A DNA stretch of 64,000 nt from Caulobacteraceae bacterium (GTDB lineage Bacteria > Pseudomonadota > Alphaproteobacteria > Caulobacterales > Caulobacteraceae), in the NCBI GenBank assembly GCA_019748095.1, contig JAIEQA010000013.1, forward strand, positions 1 to 64,000, in the 5' to 3' direction. The notes under the pieces are model-generated. The model did not search any database and had not been told where the DNA came from. It saw only the letters and a program-made list of their open reading frames with translations. Shown in pieces: positions 1-7,780 of the stretch. A program made the position numbers and the translations under genes. Position 1 is the stretch's first letter. The number at the start of each line of letters is the position of its first letter.

Positions 1-937
1 CGGCCGGCGCGGCGGCGCGCGGGGTACGGGGCCGGCGGGCCGGACGGTCGTCCCCTTCGGCGGCAACCTCGACCGGTGCCGGTTCGGCGCGCGGGGTGAA
101 GGCGATCGGGGCGGTGGAGGCGATGAAGTCGCCGCCCTCACGGCCGCTTTCGGTGCGGGTGGTCTCGGCGCGGGCGGGGTCGCGCCCATTGTCGCCACGG
201 CCGTTCTCGGAGCGGCCGCCTTCGGACTCTTCCCAGGTGCGGGTGTCGGGCGTGCCGCCCTCGGCCTCATAGCGTTTGTTGCGTTCGTCGCGGCGACGCT
301 CCCAGCGCTCTCGGCGGGTTTCGCGGCGGCCGCCCTCGGCGGTTTCGCCCTCGGCGCGGGGTTGCTGGTCGTCGCGCGGGGGACGGGGGGTCCATTCGCG
401 GTCGCGGTTCTGGTTCTGGTTCTGGTTCTGGTCGCGGTCCCGGTTCTGGTCGTCGCGGGGCGGACGCGGGGTCCATTCGCGCGGCTCGCGCTGGGGCTGG
501 TTGCCCTGGGCAGCCTCGGCGTCGCGGGCGTCGCTCTGCTGCTGGATGCGGTCGGCGGCCTGTTGCGCAGCGAGGAAGGCGGCGGCCTGGGCCCCGGTCT
601 CGTCCTCGAAATCGATGTCATAGCCCTGGTTGGACAGTTCGCGCGCGGCGATCTCGCTGACCGGCCGCTGGGGCTGGAGGGCGCGCAGGACGCGGAAATA
701 GTGTTCGGCGTGCTGGAGGTAGTTCTCGGCCAGGACCCGGTCGCCGGAGGAGCCGGCGTCACGGGCCAGCTGCTGGTAGCGTTCATACACGGTCTGGGCA
801 TTGCCCCGGACCTTGATGTTCTCAGGGCCCTGCGAATCCCACGACCGGTTGGGGTTGGCCGCATTGGCGTTGCCACCGCCGCCACCGGGTTTCCGGTTGC
901 GGCCGCGCTGGCGCTTCATGCCCTTGAAATCTCTCAT
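1..937 (-). CDS. DUF4167 domain-containing protein (partial, C-terminus outside window)
   Basis: The minus-strand frame opens at an ATG at 937 and runs off the window start, so at least 312 residues are visible and the C-terminus is missing. A second ATG lies six codons in. The first ~110 residues form the conserved DUF4167 region: a basic, Gly/Asn-rich start, then an ERYQQLARDAGSSGD-type segment and LAENYLQHAEHYFRVL. The rest is low-complexity, rich in Arg, Gln, Asn, Asp and Glu, with REWTPRPPRDDQ occurring twice around an NQ-repeat stretch. The family is widespread in Alphaproteobacteria and its function is not established; a nucleic-acid or ribonucleoprotein role is only a guess from the composition. 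prmC lies upstream on the same strand, beyond a repeat cluster. Confidence 0.85.
   Translation of the reverse strand, partial: MRDFKGMKRQRGRNRKPGGGGGNANAANPNRSWDSQGPENIKVRGNAQTVYERYQQLARDAGSSGDRVLAENYLQHAEHYFRVLRALQPQRPVSEIAARELSNQGYDIDFEDETGAQAAAFLAAQQAADRIQQQSDARDAEAAQGNQPQREPREWTPRPPRDDQNRDRDQNQNQNQNRDREWTPRPPRDDQQPRAEGETAEGGRRETRRERWERRRDERNKRYEAEGGTPDTRTWEESEGGRSENGRGDNGRDPARAETTRTESGREGGDFIASTAPIAFTPRAEPAPVEVAAEGDDRPARRPRTPRAAAPA
406..431. repeat. hexanucleotide microsatellite (GGTTCT)x4
   Basis: Four tandem GGTTCT units plus a partial fifth lie inside the DUF4167 gene and encode alternating Asn-Gln on the minus strand. The repeat keeps frame because its unit is six bases. It is flanked by two copies of a GTCCATTCGCG segment that encode the duplicated REWTP motif. 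Confidence 0.8.
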
Positions 938-1394
938 CGGACGCTACCGTGCTGGTTCGGCGTGGCCCTGCGCGACGATGGCGAGGGGAGCAGGCCGGTT
1001 GTGTGTGGTTCCGGTTCGCTTGGGGGCCAATCCCCGGCGGCGATGTGATCGGAAAGACCTGTGCCGCCCGGCGTGGGGTTCGGGCCGCTGGCTTCAGCCG
1101 CCGGCCTTCACGCGCGTCCCGGCCGAGTGTCGCTGGGCTTTTTTGGCCCGGCGAGATGCGGAAGGGAGGGAGACAACCAAGGACTTAGCGCGGGCCGGGA
1201 TGGTTTGAAAGGGGTTTTCTTCCTCCCCATGCGCGTCGCGCATGGGGAGGTGGCGCGGCGCGGCTTCGCGCCGTGACGGAGGGGGCGAGAGGGTTCTGAC
1301 GGCAGGGGAGTCCGGCCGTTGGGGCCGGGTCCCCCCTCCTGACCGCTGCGCGGTCTGTCCTCCCCATCGCCCTTCGGCGATGGGGAGGTGACGT
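938..1394. other. 457-bp gene-free interval holding a palindromic repeat cluster
   Basis: No convincing gene was found between the DUF4167 start and the prmC stop; the open frames here lack a recognisable product and look like GC-rich shadow frames. The left half (938-1220) shows nothing I can name beyond a presumed DUF4167 promoter region. The right half is occupied by the hairpin cluster listed separately. Confidence 0.6.
1222..1388. repeat. composite palindromic intergenic repeat
   Basis: Two strong hairpins bracket this element. At 1222-1250 a 13-bp perfect stem (CCTCCCCATGCGC with its complement) has a 3-nt loop. At 1359-1388 a 13-bp perfect stem (CCTCCCCATCGCC with its complement) has a 4-nt loop. 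Between them are smaller hairpins, including GACCGC-TGC-GCGGTC at 1341-1355 and a GC-rich stem near 1256-1273. The shared CCTCCCCAT...ATGGGGAGG design resembles dispersed intergenic repeats of Caulobacteraceae. Its end lies only 6 bp from the prmC stop codon, so it may act as a transcript 3' structure. Confidence 0.7.
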
Positions 1395-2276
1395 CTACGC
1401 GCGGATCGGGGTCGTTCGGGGATCCGGACCGTTGGTGATGACGCGGTGGCGGTCGGCGAGGTCGCGGACGATCTTCACGTCCGCAAGGCCTGCAGCCTCG
1501 AACAGGGCTTTGACGGCGGGGCCCTGGTCCCAGCCGATCTCGACGGCGAAGATGCCGCCGGGCTTGAGGATGCGGGCGATCTCGGGGGCGAGGTCGCGGT
1601 AGGCCTGCAGGCCGTCGGGGCCGCCGTCCAGCGCCAGCAGGGGATCGTGGTCGCGAACCTCGGGGTCAAGGCCGGGGATGTCGTCGGACGGGATATAGGG
1701 CGGGTTGGAGACGACCAGGTCGAAACTGGCGTCGCCGAAACCCGCCGCCCATTCGGTGCGCAGGAAGGTAGCGCGGCCGTCCAGATCCAGATTGGCGGCG
1801 TTCTCGCGCGCCACGGCCAGGGCCTCGGACGAGATGTCGGTGCCGACGCCGTGGGCGCCCGGGCGTTCGGACAGGACCGCCAGCAGGATGGCCCCCGAGC
1901 CGGTGCCCAGATCGATCAGGTTGAAGGATTGCGCCGGCTCGAAGGCCAGCAGGGCGATGTCGAGAATGGTTTCAGTATCGGGGCGCGGGCTGAGCACATC
2001 GGGGGTGACGGTCAGCATGATCTTCCAGAAGCCCTTGCGGCCGAGGATGCGCGAGACCGGCTCGCGGCGCAGGCGGCGTTCGATGTAGCCGTCCAGCGCG
2101 GCCGTCTGCTCCGGGGTCAGGGGGCGGTGGGGATCGGTCAGGATGTCGATCCGGCTGGCCCCCGTGGCGGCCTCCAGCAGCAGGCGGGCGTCGATGGCCG
2201 GGCTGTCGATCCGGCCGGTCTTGAGCAGCCCTTGCGCGGCCTTCCACGCGGAGACGAGGGTGGGGGCGTCGGTCAT
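1395..2276 (-). CDS. prmC: peptide chain release factor N5-glutamine methyltransferase PrmC
   Basis: This 293-residue protein would methylate the glutamine of the GGQ motif in class-1 release factors, using S-adenosylmethionine in the cytoplasm. The N-terminal helical domain is followed by the SAM-binding motif DLGTGSG (about residues 122-128), and the substrate-glutamine motif NPPY sits at 191-194, the hallmark of the HemK/PrmC family. The length is normal. Its start codon abuts the stop codon of the upstream MOSC gene, suggesting co-transcription. prfA, a frequent neighbour, is not adjacent here. Confidence 0.95.
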   Translation of the reverse strand: MTDAPTLVSAWKAAQGLLKTGRIDSPAIDARLLLEAATGASRIDILTDPHRPLTPEQTAALDGYIERRLRREPVSRILGRKGFWKIMLTVTPDVLSPRPDTETILDIALLAFEPAQSFNLIDLGTGSGAILLAVLSERPGAHGVGTDISSEALAVARENAANLDLDGRATFLRTEWAAGFGDASFDLVVSNPPYIPSDDIPGLDPEVRDHDPLLALDGGPDGLQAYRDLAPEIARILKPGGIFAVEIGWDQGPAVKALFEAAGLADVKIVRDLADRHRVITNGPDPRTTPIRA

Positions 2277-3047
2277 TCAGGTCAGCTCCGCACGGTCGCC
2301 GACGGCGATCGCGCCGCCCGTGTCGACCGAAAGATAGAGGCCACACCAGCGGTGGCCGTAGAGGTCAAAAAGGGCCGGGACCAGATCGAGGTCGCTGAGG
2401 CCCGTGGCCGGGTCCACATGGGTGGCGGCGCAGCGGACGATGGGCTTGATCCCGGTCAGGCCGGCGTCGCCGAGGGTGACCGCGCGACCGGCCGCGTCGT
2501 TCTCGATCCAGGCGGGCCAGCCCTCGACCCAGACATTGGCGCGAAAGCGCAAGGGGTCGACGGGGCGGCCGAGGCGGGATTCCAGATCGCGGACACTGGC
2601 GAGGTTGAGGACCGAGACGGCACCGGCGGGATCATCCATGAACCGGTGGCCGGCCCCGTCCAGCAGGCGCAGGGGAGCGCTCGCCTCCTCGCCCAGCACA
2701 TCGGTCAGCCAGACCTCGAGGGCCCGGTCCTGAACCGGATCGCCCAGCTGGACGGTGAGGCCGGGGGCCCCGGGGGCGGTCAGGGACAGGGTGTCGGTCG
2801 CCTCATCCCAGCGGGTACGGACCTGCGCGATCTGCGGCAGCCGGGCCAGGACGGTGAACCGCATCTTGGAGATATGGGCCGGGGCGGCCGGGTCGAAGCC
2901 GGAGGGGCCGATCTCGATGGCGCGCAGCCGGTCACCGGGGAAGGCCTGCCCGGCGCCCAGCATCACCCGGTCCAGCGGCTCGGGCGTGAAGCCCTTGACC
3001 GGGTGGCGGTACAGGGCGGCGACGGTGGCGACAGGGGGGACGGTCAC
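2277..3047 (-). CDS. MOSC domain-containing protein
   Basis: This protein has an N-terminal MOSC beta-barrel segment opening with VAALYRHPVKGFTPE, a pattern typical of MOSC proteins, and the core MOSC domain in the C-terminal half. MOSC proteins are sulfur-carrier or molybdenum-cofactor-associated enzymes; the substrate here cannot be read from sequence. I prefer the GTG start at 3047 (256 residues) because it places the conserved N-terminus within ten codons and leaves room for divergent promoters. A longer ATG start at 3104 is open but would overlap the opposite gene's upstream region. The stop codon directly abuts the prmC start. Confidence 0.8.
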   Translation of the reverse strand: MTVPPVATVAALYRHPVKGFTPEPLDRVMLGAGQAFPGDRLRAIEIGPSGFDPAAPAHISKMRFTVLARLPQIAQVRTRWDEATDTLSLTAPGAPGLTVQLGDPVQDRALEVWLTDVLGEEASAPLRLLDGAGHRFMDDPAGAVSVLNLASVRDLESRLGRPVDPLRFRANVWVEGWPAWIENDAAGRAVTLGDAGLTGIKPIVRCAATHVDPATGLSDLDLVPALFDLYGHRWCGLYLSVDTGGAIAVGDRAELT

Positions 3048-3132
3048 GCGAGGGTGAGTGCCCCAGCCGGGCTTTTCAGGCAAGGTGGCACCGGGCCGGA
3101 ACATGAGCGGCCGGAGGACCGTTGGGTCGCCG

Positions 3133-4374
3133 ATGAAACTGCCCGTCCCGACCCGCCACCCGAAATCCCGTCCCGGTTTCTCCGGACCCTGGGCCTGGCT
3201 GGGGGCCGCGATCGGCGGACTGGCCGCGGGGGCCGGGGCGGCACACCTGATCTATACCCAGAGCCACCGGTTCGGACTGGAGTTGCGGCCCGCCCGGCCG
3301 GAGCCGGCCCCGGCCCGTCCGCCCACGCCGGAGGAGTTCGAGGCGCGCGAGCCCGGCCGGGGCCGACTGGCCGACCATCCCTGGAAGATCCCCCACAAGG
3401 GGTGGACCGATATCCTCTGGCGCGTCGGGGCCTCGTTCTTCGGCGACCGGGTGGGATTTGTCGCGGGCGGGGTGACCTTCTTCATCCTGTTGTCGCTGTT
3501 CCCGGCGCTGGGGGCGTTCGTGACCATCTACGGGCTGTTCGCCGACCCCGCCGATGCGGCGTCGCGGGTGGCCTTCCTGTATTCGGTGCTGCCGGCCAAT
3601 GTGGCCCAGTTCATCGCCGCAGAGCTGCTACGGCTGGCGGCGGGGTCGACCGGGGCCCTGACCTTCACCCTGGTGTGGACCCTCGCCCTGTCGCTGTGGA
3701 CGGCTAATGGCGGGGTCAAGACGCTGTTTTACGGGCTGAACGTGGCCTATCACGAGGTCGAGACGCGCAATATCGTCGACTATAATCTGCTGGGGTTCGC
3801 CTTCACCCTGACGGTTCTGGCCGGGGTGCTGGTCAGCGCAGCCCTGGTGGTCGGGGTGCCGGTCGTGCTGGGGACCATCGGTCTGGCCGACGACTGGGCG
3901 CGGCTGGCACCGCTGCGCTGGCCCCTGCTGTTCATCGGCTATATCGGGGCCCTGACGGTGATTTACCGGTTCGGGCCGTGCCGGGCGAAGGCGCGCTGGC
4001 GCTGGCTGACGCCGGGGGCCGTGTTCGCCGCGAGCCTGAGCGTGCTGGTGTCCTTCCTGTTCAGCTGGTTCCTGACCACTTTCGTGCGGATGGATTCCTA
4101 CGGGCCGCTGGCCACGGCCATGGGCTTTCTGCTGTGGACCTGGATCTCGGTGCAGGTCGTCCTGATCGGGGCGGCGCTGAACGCGGCGATCGAGCACCAG
4201 ACGGCGCTGGATACGACCGCAGGGCCGCCGGCGGCGCTCGGCGCGCGGGGCGCGGTGGTGGCCGACAGCGTCGGACCCCGACGGGGCAGTCCCGCGGCCC
4301 TGAAATACACGCTGAAACATGCCGAGGCCCTGGCCAGCCGGCTGGGACGCCGGCGGAACCGGCCGCAAGCGTGA
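3133..4374 (+). CDS. YihY/virulence factor BrkB family inner-membrane protein
   Basis: This is an integral membrane protein of about 413 residues with a proline-rich cytoplasmic N-terminus, then the YihY domain. Conserved signs include FFGDRVGFVAGGVTFFILLS near the first membrane segment, a central YNLLGFAFTLTVLAGVLV segment and FRMDSYGPLATAMGFLLW-type residues near the last segments; about six transmembrane helices are expected. The family was once mislabelled ribonuclease BN and has no settled biochemical role. Upstream in-frame starts at 3058 (GTG) and 3103 (ATG) are possible; none has a clear ribosome-binding site. It is divergent from the MOSC gene. Confidence 0.85.
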   Translation: MKLPVPTRHPKSRPGFSGPWAWLGAAIGGLAAGAGAAHLIYTQSHRFGLELRPARPEPAPARPPTPEEFEAREPGRGRLADHPWKIPHKGWTDILWRVGASFFGDRVGFVAGGVTFFILLSLFPALGAFVTIYGLFADPADAASRVAFLYSVLPANVAQFIAAELLRLAAGSTGALTFTLVWTLALSLWTANGGVKTLFYGLNVAYHEVETRNIVDYNLLGFAFTLTVLAGVLVSAALVVGVPVVLGTIGLADDWARLAPLRWPLLFIGYIGALTVIYRFGPCRAKARWRWLTPGAVFAASLSVLVSFLFSWFLTTFVRMDSYGPLATAMGFLLWTWISVQVVLIGAALNAAIEHQTALDTTAGPPAALGARGAVVADSVGPRRGSPAALKYTLKHAEALASRLGRRRNRPQA

Positions 4375-4417
4375 GCGTTGGTCGCAAACACCCCTGTGAA
4401 TCCCTATCTGGACCGGC

Positions 4418-4705
4418 ATGAGCAATAATTTTCGTCCGACCACGCTTGAGCGCGCCTATGAACTGGCGCGCAGCGGCGACTGCCGCACCGTCAGCGACAT
4501 CAAGGCCCGGCTGCAGCAGGAGGGCCATGAGCGGGTCCAGGACCGGCTATACGGCGGGTCGCTGACCTCGGCGCTGCGCAAGCTGTGCGTGGCCCACTAT
4601 GTGGCACCGGAGGGCGGCGAGGCCCCGACGACCGTCAGTGACGAGGATGAGGACGGCGACGATCTGCGCCCCGACGCCGACGCGCAGGATCGGGCGGCGG
4701 GCTGA
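4418..4705 (+). CDS. small conserved hypothetical protein
   Basis: This 95-residue acidic protein is not one I recognise. The N-terminal two thirds (FRPTTLERAYELARSGDCRTVSDIKARLQQEG) look helical and soluble and the C-terminus is a run of Asp/Glu. The pattern ALRKLCVAHY suggests a compact fold, possibly winged-helix-like, but this is a guess. It follows the YihY gene by 43 bp on the same strand. No signal peptide or membrane segment is present. Confidence 0.65.
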   Translation: MSNNFRPTTLERAYELARSGDCRTVSDIKARLQQEGHERVQDRLYGGSLTSALRKLCVAHYVAPEGGEAPTTVSDEDEDGDDLRPDADAQDRAAG

Positions 4706-4777
4706 GTTCGACAGTCTGCACGCCGGGCCGCCGGCGAATCGTCAGCAAAATGAATCGCCTGCGACAAACGGGACGCC

Positions 4778-4806
4778 TTGTCGCCCGGATATTTTCCGTG
4801 CATAGA
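4778..4806 (+). promoter_or_regulatory. candidate sigma-70-type promoter for the cold-shock gene
   Basis: TTGTCG at 4778-4783 and CATAGA at 4801-4806 are separated by 17 bp in an AT-richer stretch. Transcription from here would give a leader of roughly 125 nt before the cold-shock start, in keeping with the long leaders of cspA-type genes. The match to consensus is only moderate. Confidence 0.35.
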
Positions 4807-4892
4807 AGGTTCGTCGATCTCTCTGCGTAACGCCCCTCTCTCTTTGCGAACGCACCGAGTTTCTGGCCGATCCCATTCAGACCCGACAGGCT

Positions 4893-4910
4893 TCAGGCGC
4901 TCTTGCCTGA
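4893..4910 (+). promoter_or_regulatory. leader hairpin upstream of the cold-shock RBS
   Basis: TCAGGC and GCCTGA form a perfect 6-bp stem with a 6-nt loop about 14 nt before the GGAGG ribosome-binding site at about 4925. It may contribute to temperature-sensitive leader folding; this is inferred from position only. Confidence 0.35.
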
Positions 4911-4937
4911 TGCAAACTGCTAACGGAGGTCCTTAAA

Positions 4938-5150
4938 ATGGCTACCGGCACTGTCAAATGGTACAACTCCACCAAGGGCTACGGCTTCATCGAGCCCTCG
5001 GACGGCGGCAAGGACGTGTTCGTGCACGTTTCGGCCGTTGAAGGCGCAGGCATGAACGGCCTGAACGAAGGCCAGAAGGTCTCGTACGAAGTCGAACGCG
5101 ACCGTCGCACCGGCAAGGAATCTGCCGGTCAGCTGAAGGCCGCTGAATAG
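4938..5150 (+). CDS. cold-shock domain protein (CspA family)
   Basis: This 70-residue protein consists of a single cold-shock domain. The RNP1-like KGYGFIE and RNP2-like VFVHVS motifs are both present, and it begins with [18 protein letters not shown]. Such proteins bind single-stranded RNA/DNA and act as RNA chaperones. A strong GGAGG ribosome-binding site lies upstream, the 232-bp gap from the previous gene gives room for a long leader, and a rho-independent terminator follows immediately, so it is likely a monocistronic unit. Confidence 0.95.
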   Translation: MATGTVKWYNSTKGYGFIEPSDGGKDVFVHVSAVEGAGMNGLNEGQKVSYEVERDRRTGKESAGQLKAAE

Positions 5151-5177
5151 TCCTTCACGGATTTTTCAACGAACGAA

Positions 5178-5210
5178 CGGGGTCGGGGCGAAAGCTCCGG
5201 CCCCGTTTTT
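5178..5210 (+). terminator. rho-independent terminator of the cold-shock gene
   Basis: A 12-bp stem (two G-T wobbles) closes a GAAA tetraloop and is followed by five T residues at 5206-5210. It lies 27 bp after the cold-shock stop codon. Confidence 0.9.
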
Positions 5211-5293
5211 CGTTTGAGCCTGCGCCTCTGGCGCAGGCGGAGACATTTGACCACGCTTGCCGCCGGGGCGGACCCCGCGTAATCGGCAGGGAG

Positions 5294-6013
5294 ATGTTCG
5301 GCCTCGCCAATCCCCAGCGCTTCATGAGTTTCACCGGGCCGCTGACGCCGGTGCTGTGGGTCATTGCGGCCGGGCTTCTGGCCGTCGGGACCTGGTTCAG
5401 TTTCGTGGCGCCCGGCGACTACCAGCAGGGCGACACGGTGCGGATCATGTTCGTCCATGTGCCCGCCTCCATCCTGGGTCTGGCGGCGTATGCAGCGCTG
5501 GGGGTGTCCAGTTTCTTCGCCCTGGTGTTCCGCCATCCGCTGGCCGATGCGGCGGCGCGGGCGGCGGCCCTGCCGGGCGCGGCCCTGACGGCCCTGGCCC
5601 TGATCACCGGAGGCCTGTGGGGCCAGCCGATGTGGGGCACCTGGTGGGTCTGGGACGCGCGGCTGACCAGTGTGCTGGTGCTGTTCCTGTTCTACCTCGG
5701 CTATATGGCGCTGAGGGCCTCGATCGACGATGAGGCCCGGGCCGCGCGGGCGGCGGCGGTCCTGGGTCTGGTCGGGCTGATCAACCTGCCGATCGTGAAA
5801 TTCTCCGTGGACTGGTGGAACACCCTGCATCAGCCGGCGTCGCTGTTGCGGGCCGGAGGGCCCAGTCTGGACCCGGTCTTCCTGCTGCCCCTGTTGCTGA
5901 TGATCGCCGGCTACAGTGCCCTGTTCATGGCGGTCTGGCTGTCGTCGATCCGCACCGAGATCGTGCGCCGCCGGGTGCAGACGATCCGCGCCCGCCGCGC
6001 CCTGGACGCCTGA
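5294..6013 (+). CDS. ccmC: haem exporter / cytochrome c maturation protein CcmC
   Basis: This 239-residue integral membrane protein belongs to the CcmC/CcsA/NrfE haem-handling superfamily. The tryptophan-rich motif WGTWWVWDARLTS, which contacts haem, is present, with about six transmembrane helices around it. CcmC loads haem onto the chaperone CcmE on the periplasmic face during c-type cytochrome assembly. It heads a ccmC-ccmD-ccmG cluster; ccmA and ccmB, often directly upstream, are absent, and the cold-shock terminator lies there instead. A GGGAG ribosome-binding site precedes the ATG. Confidence 0.93.
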   Translation: MFGLANPQRFMSFTGPLTPVLWVIAAGLLAVGTWFSFVAPGDYQQGDTVRIMFVHVPASILGLAAYAALGVSSFFALVFRHPLADAAARAAALPGAALTALALITGGLWGQPMWGTWWVWDARLTSVLVLFLFYLGYMALRASIDDEARAARAAAVLGLVGLINLPIVKFSVDWWNTLHQPASLLRAGGPSLDPVFLLPLLLMIAGYSALFMAVWLSSIRTEIVRRRVQTIRARRALDA

Positions 6014-6014
6014 T

Positions 6015-6173
6015 ATGCCCGATCTGGACATGAGCCCCTATGCCGCCTTCGTCTGGCCCGCCTGGGGCATCAGCGTGCTGGTGCTGGGGGCCGTGGTCGT
6101 CCGCGCCGTGGCCGCCTCGCGCAAATGGACCGCCGAGCTGAAGCGGCTGGAGCAGGAGGACGAGGCCCCATGA
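6015..6173 (+). CDS. ccmD: haem exporter protein CcmD
   Basis: This 52-residue single-pass membrane protein starts one base after the ccmC stop. The order is a short periplasmic segment (MSPYAAFVWPAWGIS), one transmembrane helix and a charged cytoplasmic tail ending in KRLEQEDEAP, the standard CcmD layout. CcmD helps release holo-CcmE from the CcmABC complex. Its stop overlaps the ccmG start as ATGA, implying translational coupling. Confidence 0.9.
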   Translation: MPDLDMSPYAAFVWPAWGISVLVLGAVVVRAVAASRKWTAELKRLEQEDEAP

Positions 6174-6772
6174 ACCGCTGGCTGACCCTGATCCCCCTGG
6201 GCGTTCTGGCGGCGCTGGCGGTGCTGTTCATCGGCTGGTCGCTGAAGCGCGAGCCGACATTCAGGCCCGACGCCCTGGTCGGGCAGGCCGTGCCCGAGAC
6301 GGTGCTGCCGATCCTCGAGAACGGGGTGGCGGGGAACCGGAACGTCGATCTGAAGACCGCCGGGGTCGGGCGGCCGATGATCGTCAACATTTTCGCCAGC
6401 TGGTGCGCCCCGTGCCGGATCGAGCACCCGCAACTGCTGGCGCTGGAGGCACAGGGGATCGCGGTGGTGGGCGTGGCTTACAAGGACGAGCCCGAGGCGA
6501 CCCAGGCGTTTCTGGACGAGCTGGGCGATCCGTTCACCATGGTGCTGGTCGACCGCGAGGGGCGGGCGGGGCTGGACCTGGGGGTGTCGGGCGTGCCCGA
6601 GAGCTTTGCCGTCGACGCCATGGGACGGATCGTGGCCAAGTCGTCGGGGCCGCTGCTGACCGATGCGGACGTGGAGCGGCTGACGCAGGCCCTGGTGGCC
6701 CCGTCCCGGGCCCTGCCCACAGCCCGGACGCCGGCCGAACTGGACGCCCAGCGCGACGCAGCGCAGAACTGA
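6170..6772 (+). CDS. ccmG: periplasmic thiol:disulfide oxidoreductase CcmG/DsbE
   Basis: This 200-residue thioredoxin-fold protein is anchored by one N-terminal helix (LIPLGVLAALAVLFIGW). The active-site motif WCAPC is in the expected place (ASWCAPCRIEHPQL), and the cis-proline region GVPESF follows. CcmG keeps apocytochrome c thiols reduced for haem attachment. The ATG overlaps the ccmD stop, and a hairpin with a short T-run follows the gene. Confidence 0.93.
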   Translation: MNRWLTLIPLGVLAALAVLFIGWSLKREPTFRPDALVGQAVPETVLPILENGVAGNRNVDLKTAGVGRPMIVNIFASWCAPCRIEHPQLLALEAQGIAVVGVAYKDEPEATQAFLDELGDPFTMVLVDREGRAGLDLGVSGVPESFAVDAMGRIVAKSSGPLLTDADVERLTQALVAPSRALPTARTPAELDAQRDAAQN

Positions 6773-6793
6773 CCGTCGACGCTCCGGGATAAC

Positions 6794-6820
6794 GCCGTCG
6801 CCGGGGCGTTAACCATTTTT
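6794..6820 (+). terminator. probable terminator after ccmG
   Basis: TAACGCC and GGCGTTA form a 7-bp stem around an 8-nt loop and are followed shortly by ACCATTTTT. The stem is short and the T-run is offset by a few bases, so this is moderate evidence for the end of the ccm operon. Confidence 0.5.
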
Positions 6821-6838
6821 GTAGAGAATGGGTTAACC
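6809..6838 (+). promoter_or_regulatory. CtrA-like half-sites upstream of a small gene
   Basis: TTAACCAT at 6809-6816 and TTAACC at 6833-6838 resemble half-sites of the cell-cycle regulator CtrA (TTAA-N7-TTAA, with TTAACCAT as a half-site). The pair is not at the canonical seven-base spacing. The first copy overlaps the ccmG terminator stem. Confidence 0.25.
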
Positions 6839-6846
6839 CTGTGGCC

Positions 6847-7071
6847 ATGAGCACGATCCGGCCCGATCTTCCGCAGACCCTGCCCGGGACCACGCCGTCC
6901 GCCCAGGTGCGCACGGCCCAGGCGGCCTTCTTCCGCGCCGCCCTGAACGAGGTCCAGGCCGCGCCACCCCGGGCCCAGACCCCGTCGGCGGCCCGGACCG
7001 CGACCGCGACCCCGCCCGACGACAGCCCGCGACTGCCCCGGCTGGGCCAGCTGCTGGATATCCGGGTCTAG
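6847..7071 (+). CDS. small Pro/Ala-rich hypothetical protein
   Basis: This ~74-residue protein has no family I recognise. It shows a short helical stretch (AQVRTAQAAFFRAALNEVQ), a proline/alanine/threonine-rich middle and a conserved-looking C-terminal tail RLGQLLDIRV. A GTG two codons upstream is an alternative start. It has no membrane segment. It sits between the ccm operon and a convergent MarR gene, with CtrA-like motifs just upstream. Confidence 0.5.
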   Translation: MSTIRPDLPQTLPGTTPSAQVRTAQAAFFRAALNEVQAAPPRAQTPSAARTATATPPDDSPRLPRLGQLLDIRV

Positions 7072-7081
7072 ACGCGGGGCG

Positions 7082-7693
7082 TCACTCCGCCGGGGCGACG
7101 ACGACCTTGATCTTGCCGGGTTTGGCCTTGCGGGCCTTTTTCGGGGGTTCGGCGGCCTTTCTGGCGGCCTTCTCCAGCTTGCGGGCGTCCTTGGAGGCCT
7201 TTTTCAGGGCCTTGGCCTCGGCCTTTTCCGCATCGGGGGCGGCGTCGGCGGCGGCGGCGAGGTCGGCCAGCATCTCCAGAAAGCCCTCGCGCTTGGCCTT
7301 GGGCAGCAGGCCCATGATGCGTTTGTCGGCCGCCTCGACCCGGGGACGGGCCGCATCCAGCAGGGCCTGACCCTCGGCCGACAGGCGTACGGCCTTGGCC
7401 CGGGCGTCCAGCGTCGACCGTTCACGCGACAGCAGGCCCTTGGCGGTCATGCGGGCGACGAGATCGGCCAGGGTGGAGCGGTCGATGCCCGTGGCGCGGA
7501 CCAGATCGGTCTGGGTCAGGCCCTCCTTGACCGAGACGGCCTCCATGACGGCGAACTGGCGCTGGGTCGGACCGCCCGCACCGGCCTCCTCGGCATAGAT
7601 GTCGAGCGCCAGCTGCAGCGCGCGGTGCATCAGATGGCTGGGGGAATCGGCCAGGGTGCCGGAGCGCCTCGCCTGTTTGCCGGACTTGACCAT
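7082..7693 (-). CDS. MarR family transcriptional regulator with basic C-terminal tail
   Basis: This 203-residue protein has a winged helix-turn-helix at roughly residues 45-110, with the MarR-type sequence LTQTDLVRATGIDRSTLADLVARM and the wing-region pattern RERSTLDARAKAVRLS. A dimerisation helix region lies on either side. Residues from about 145 onward form an unusual Lys/Ala-rich tail, histone-like in composition, absent from typical MarR proteins of about 145-160 residues. The ligand and targets are unknown. It is convergent with the small gene before it. Confidence 0.88.
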   Translation of the reverse strand: MVKSGKQARRSGTLADSPSHLMHRALQLALDIYAEEAGAGGPTQRQFAVMEAVSVKEGLTQTDLVRATGIDRSTLADLVARMTAKGLLSRERSTLDARAKAVRLSAEGQALLDAARPRVEAADKRIMGLLPKAKREGFLEMLADLAAAADAAPDAEKAEAKALKKASKDARKLEKAARKAAEPPKKARKAKPGKIKVVVAPAE

Positions 7694-7780
7694 GCCACGC
7701 TCTCCCTCTGCCGTATGCGGAGGGTTATCAGCCGCATCTTACGGTTTGACGACAGAATTTTTAGGGCCGCTTCGCGGCGC

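Noticed and set aside
1446-3707. 753-codon open frame on the plus strand
   Set aside because: It lies opposite prmC and the MOSC gene, both with clear family motifs; the translation is Gly/Gln/Asp/Arg-rich without recognisable domains. It is a GC-rich shadow frame.
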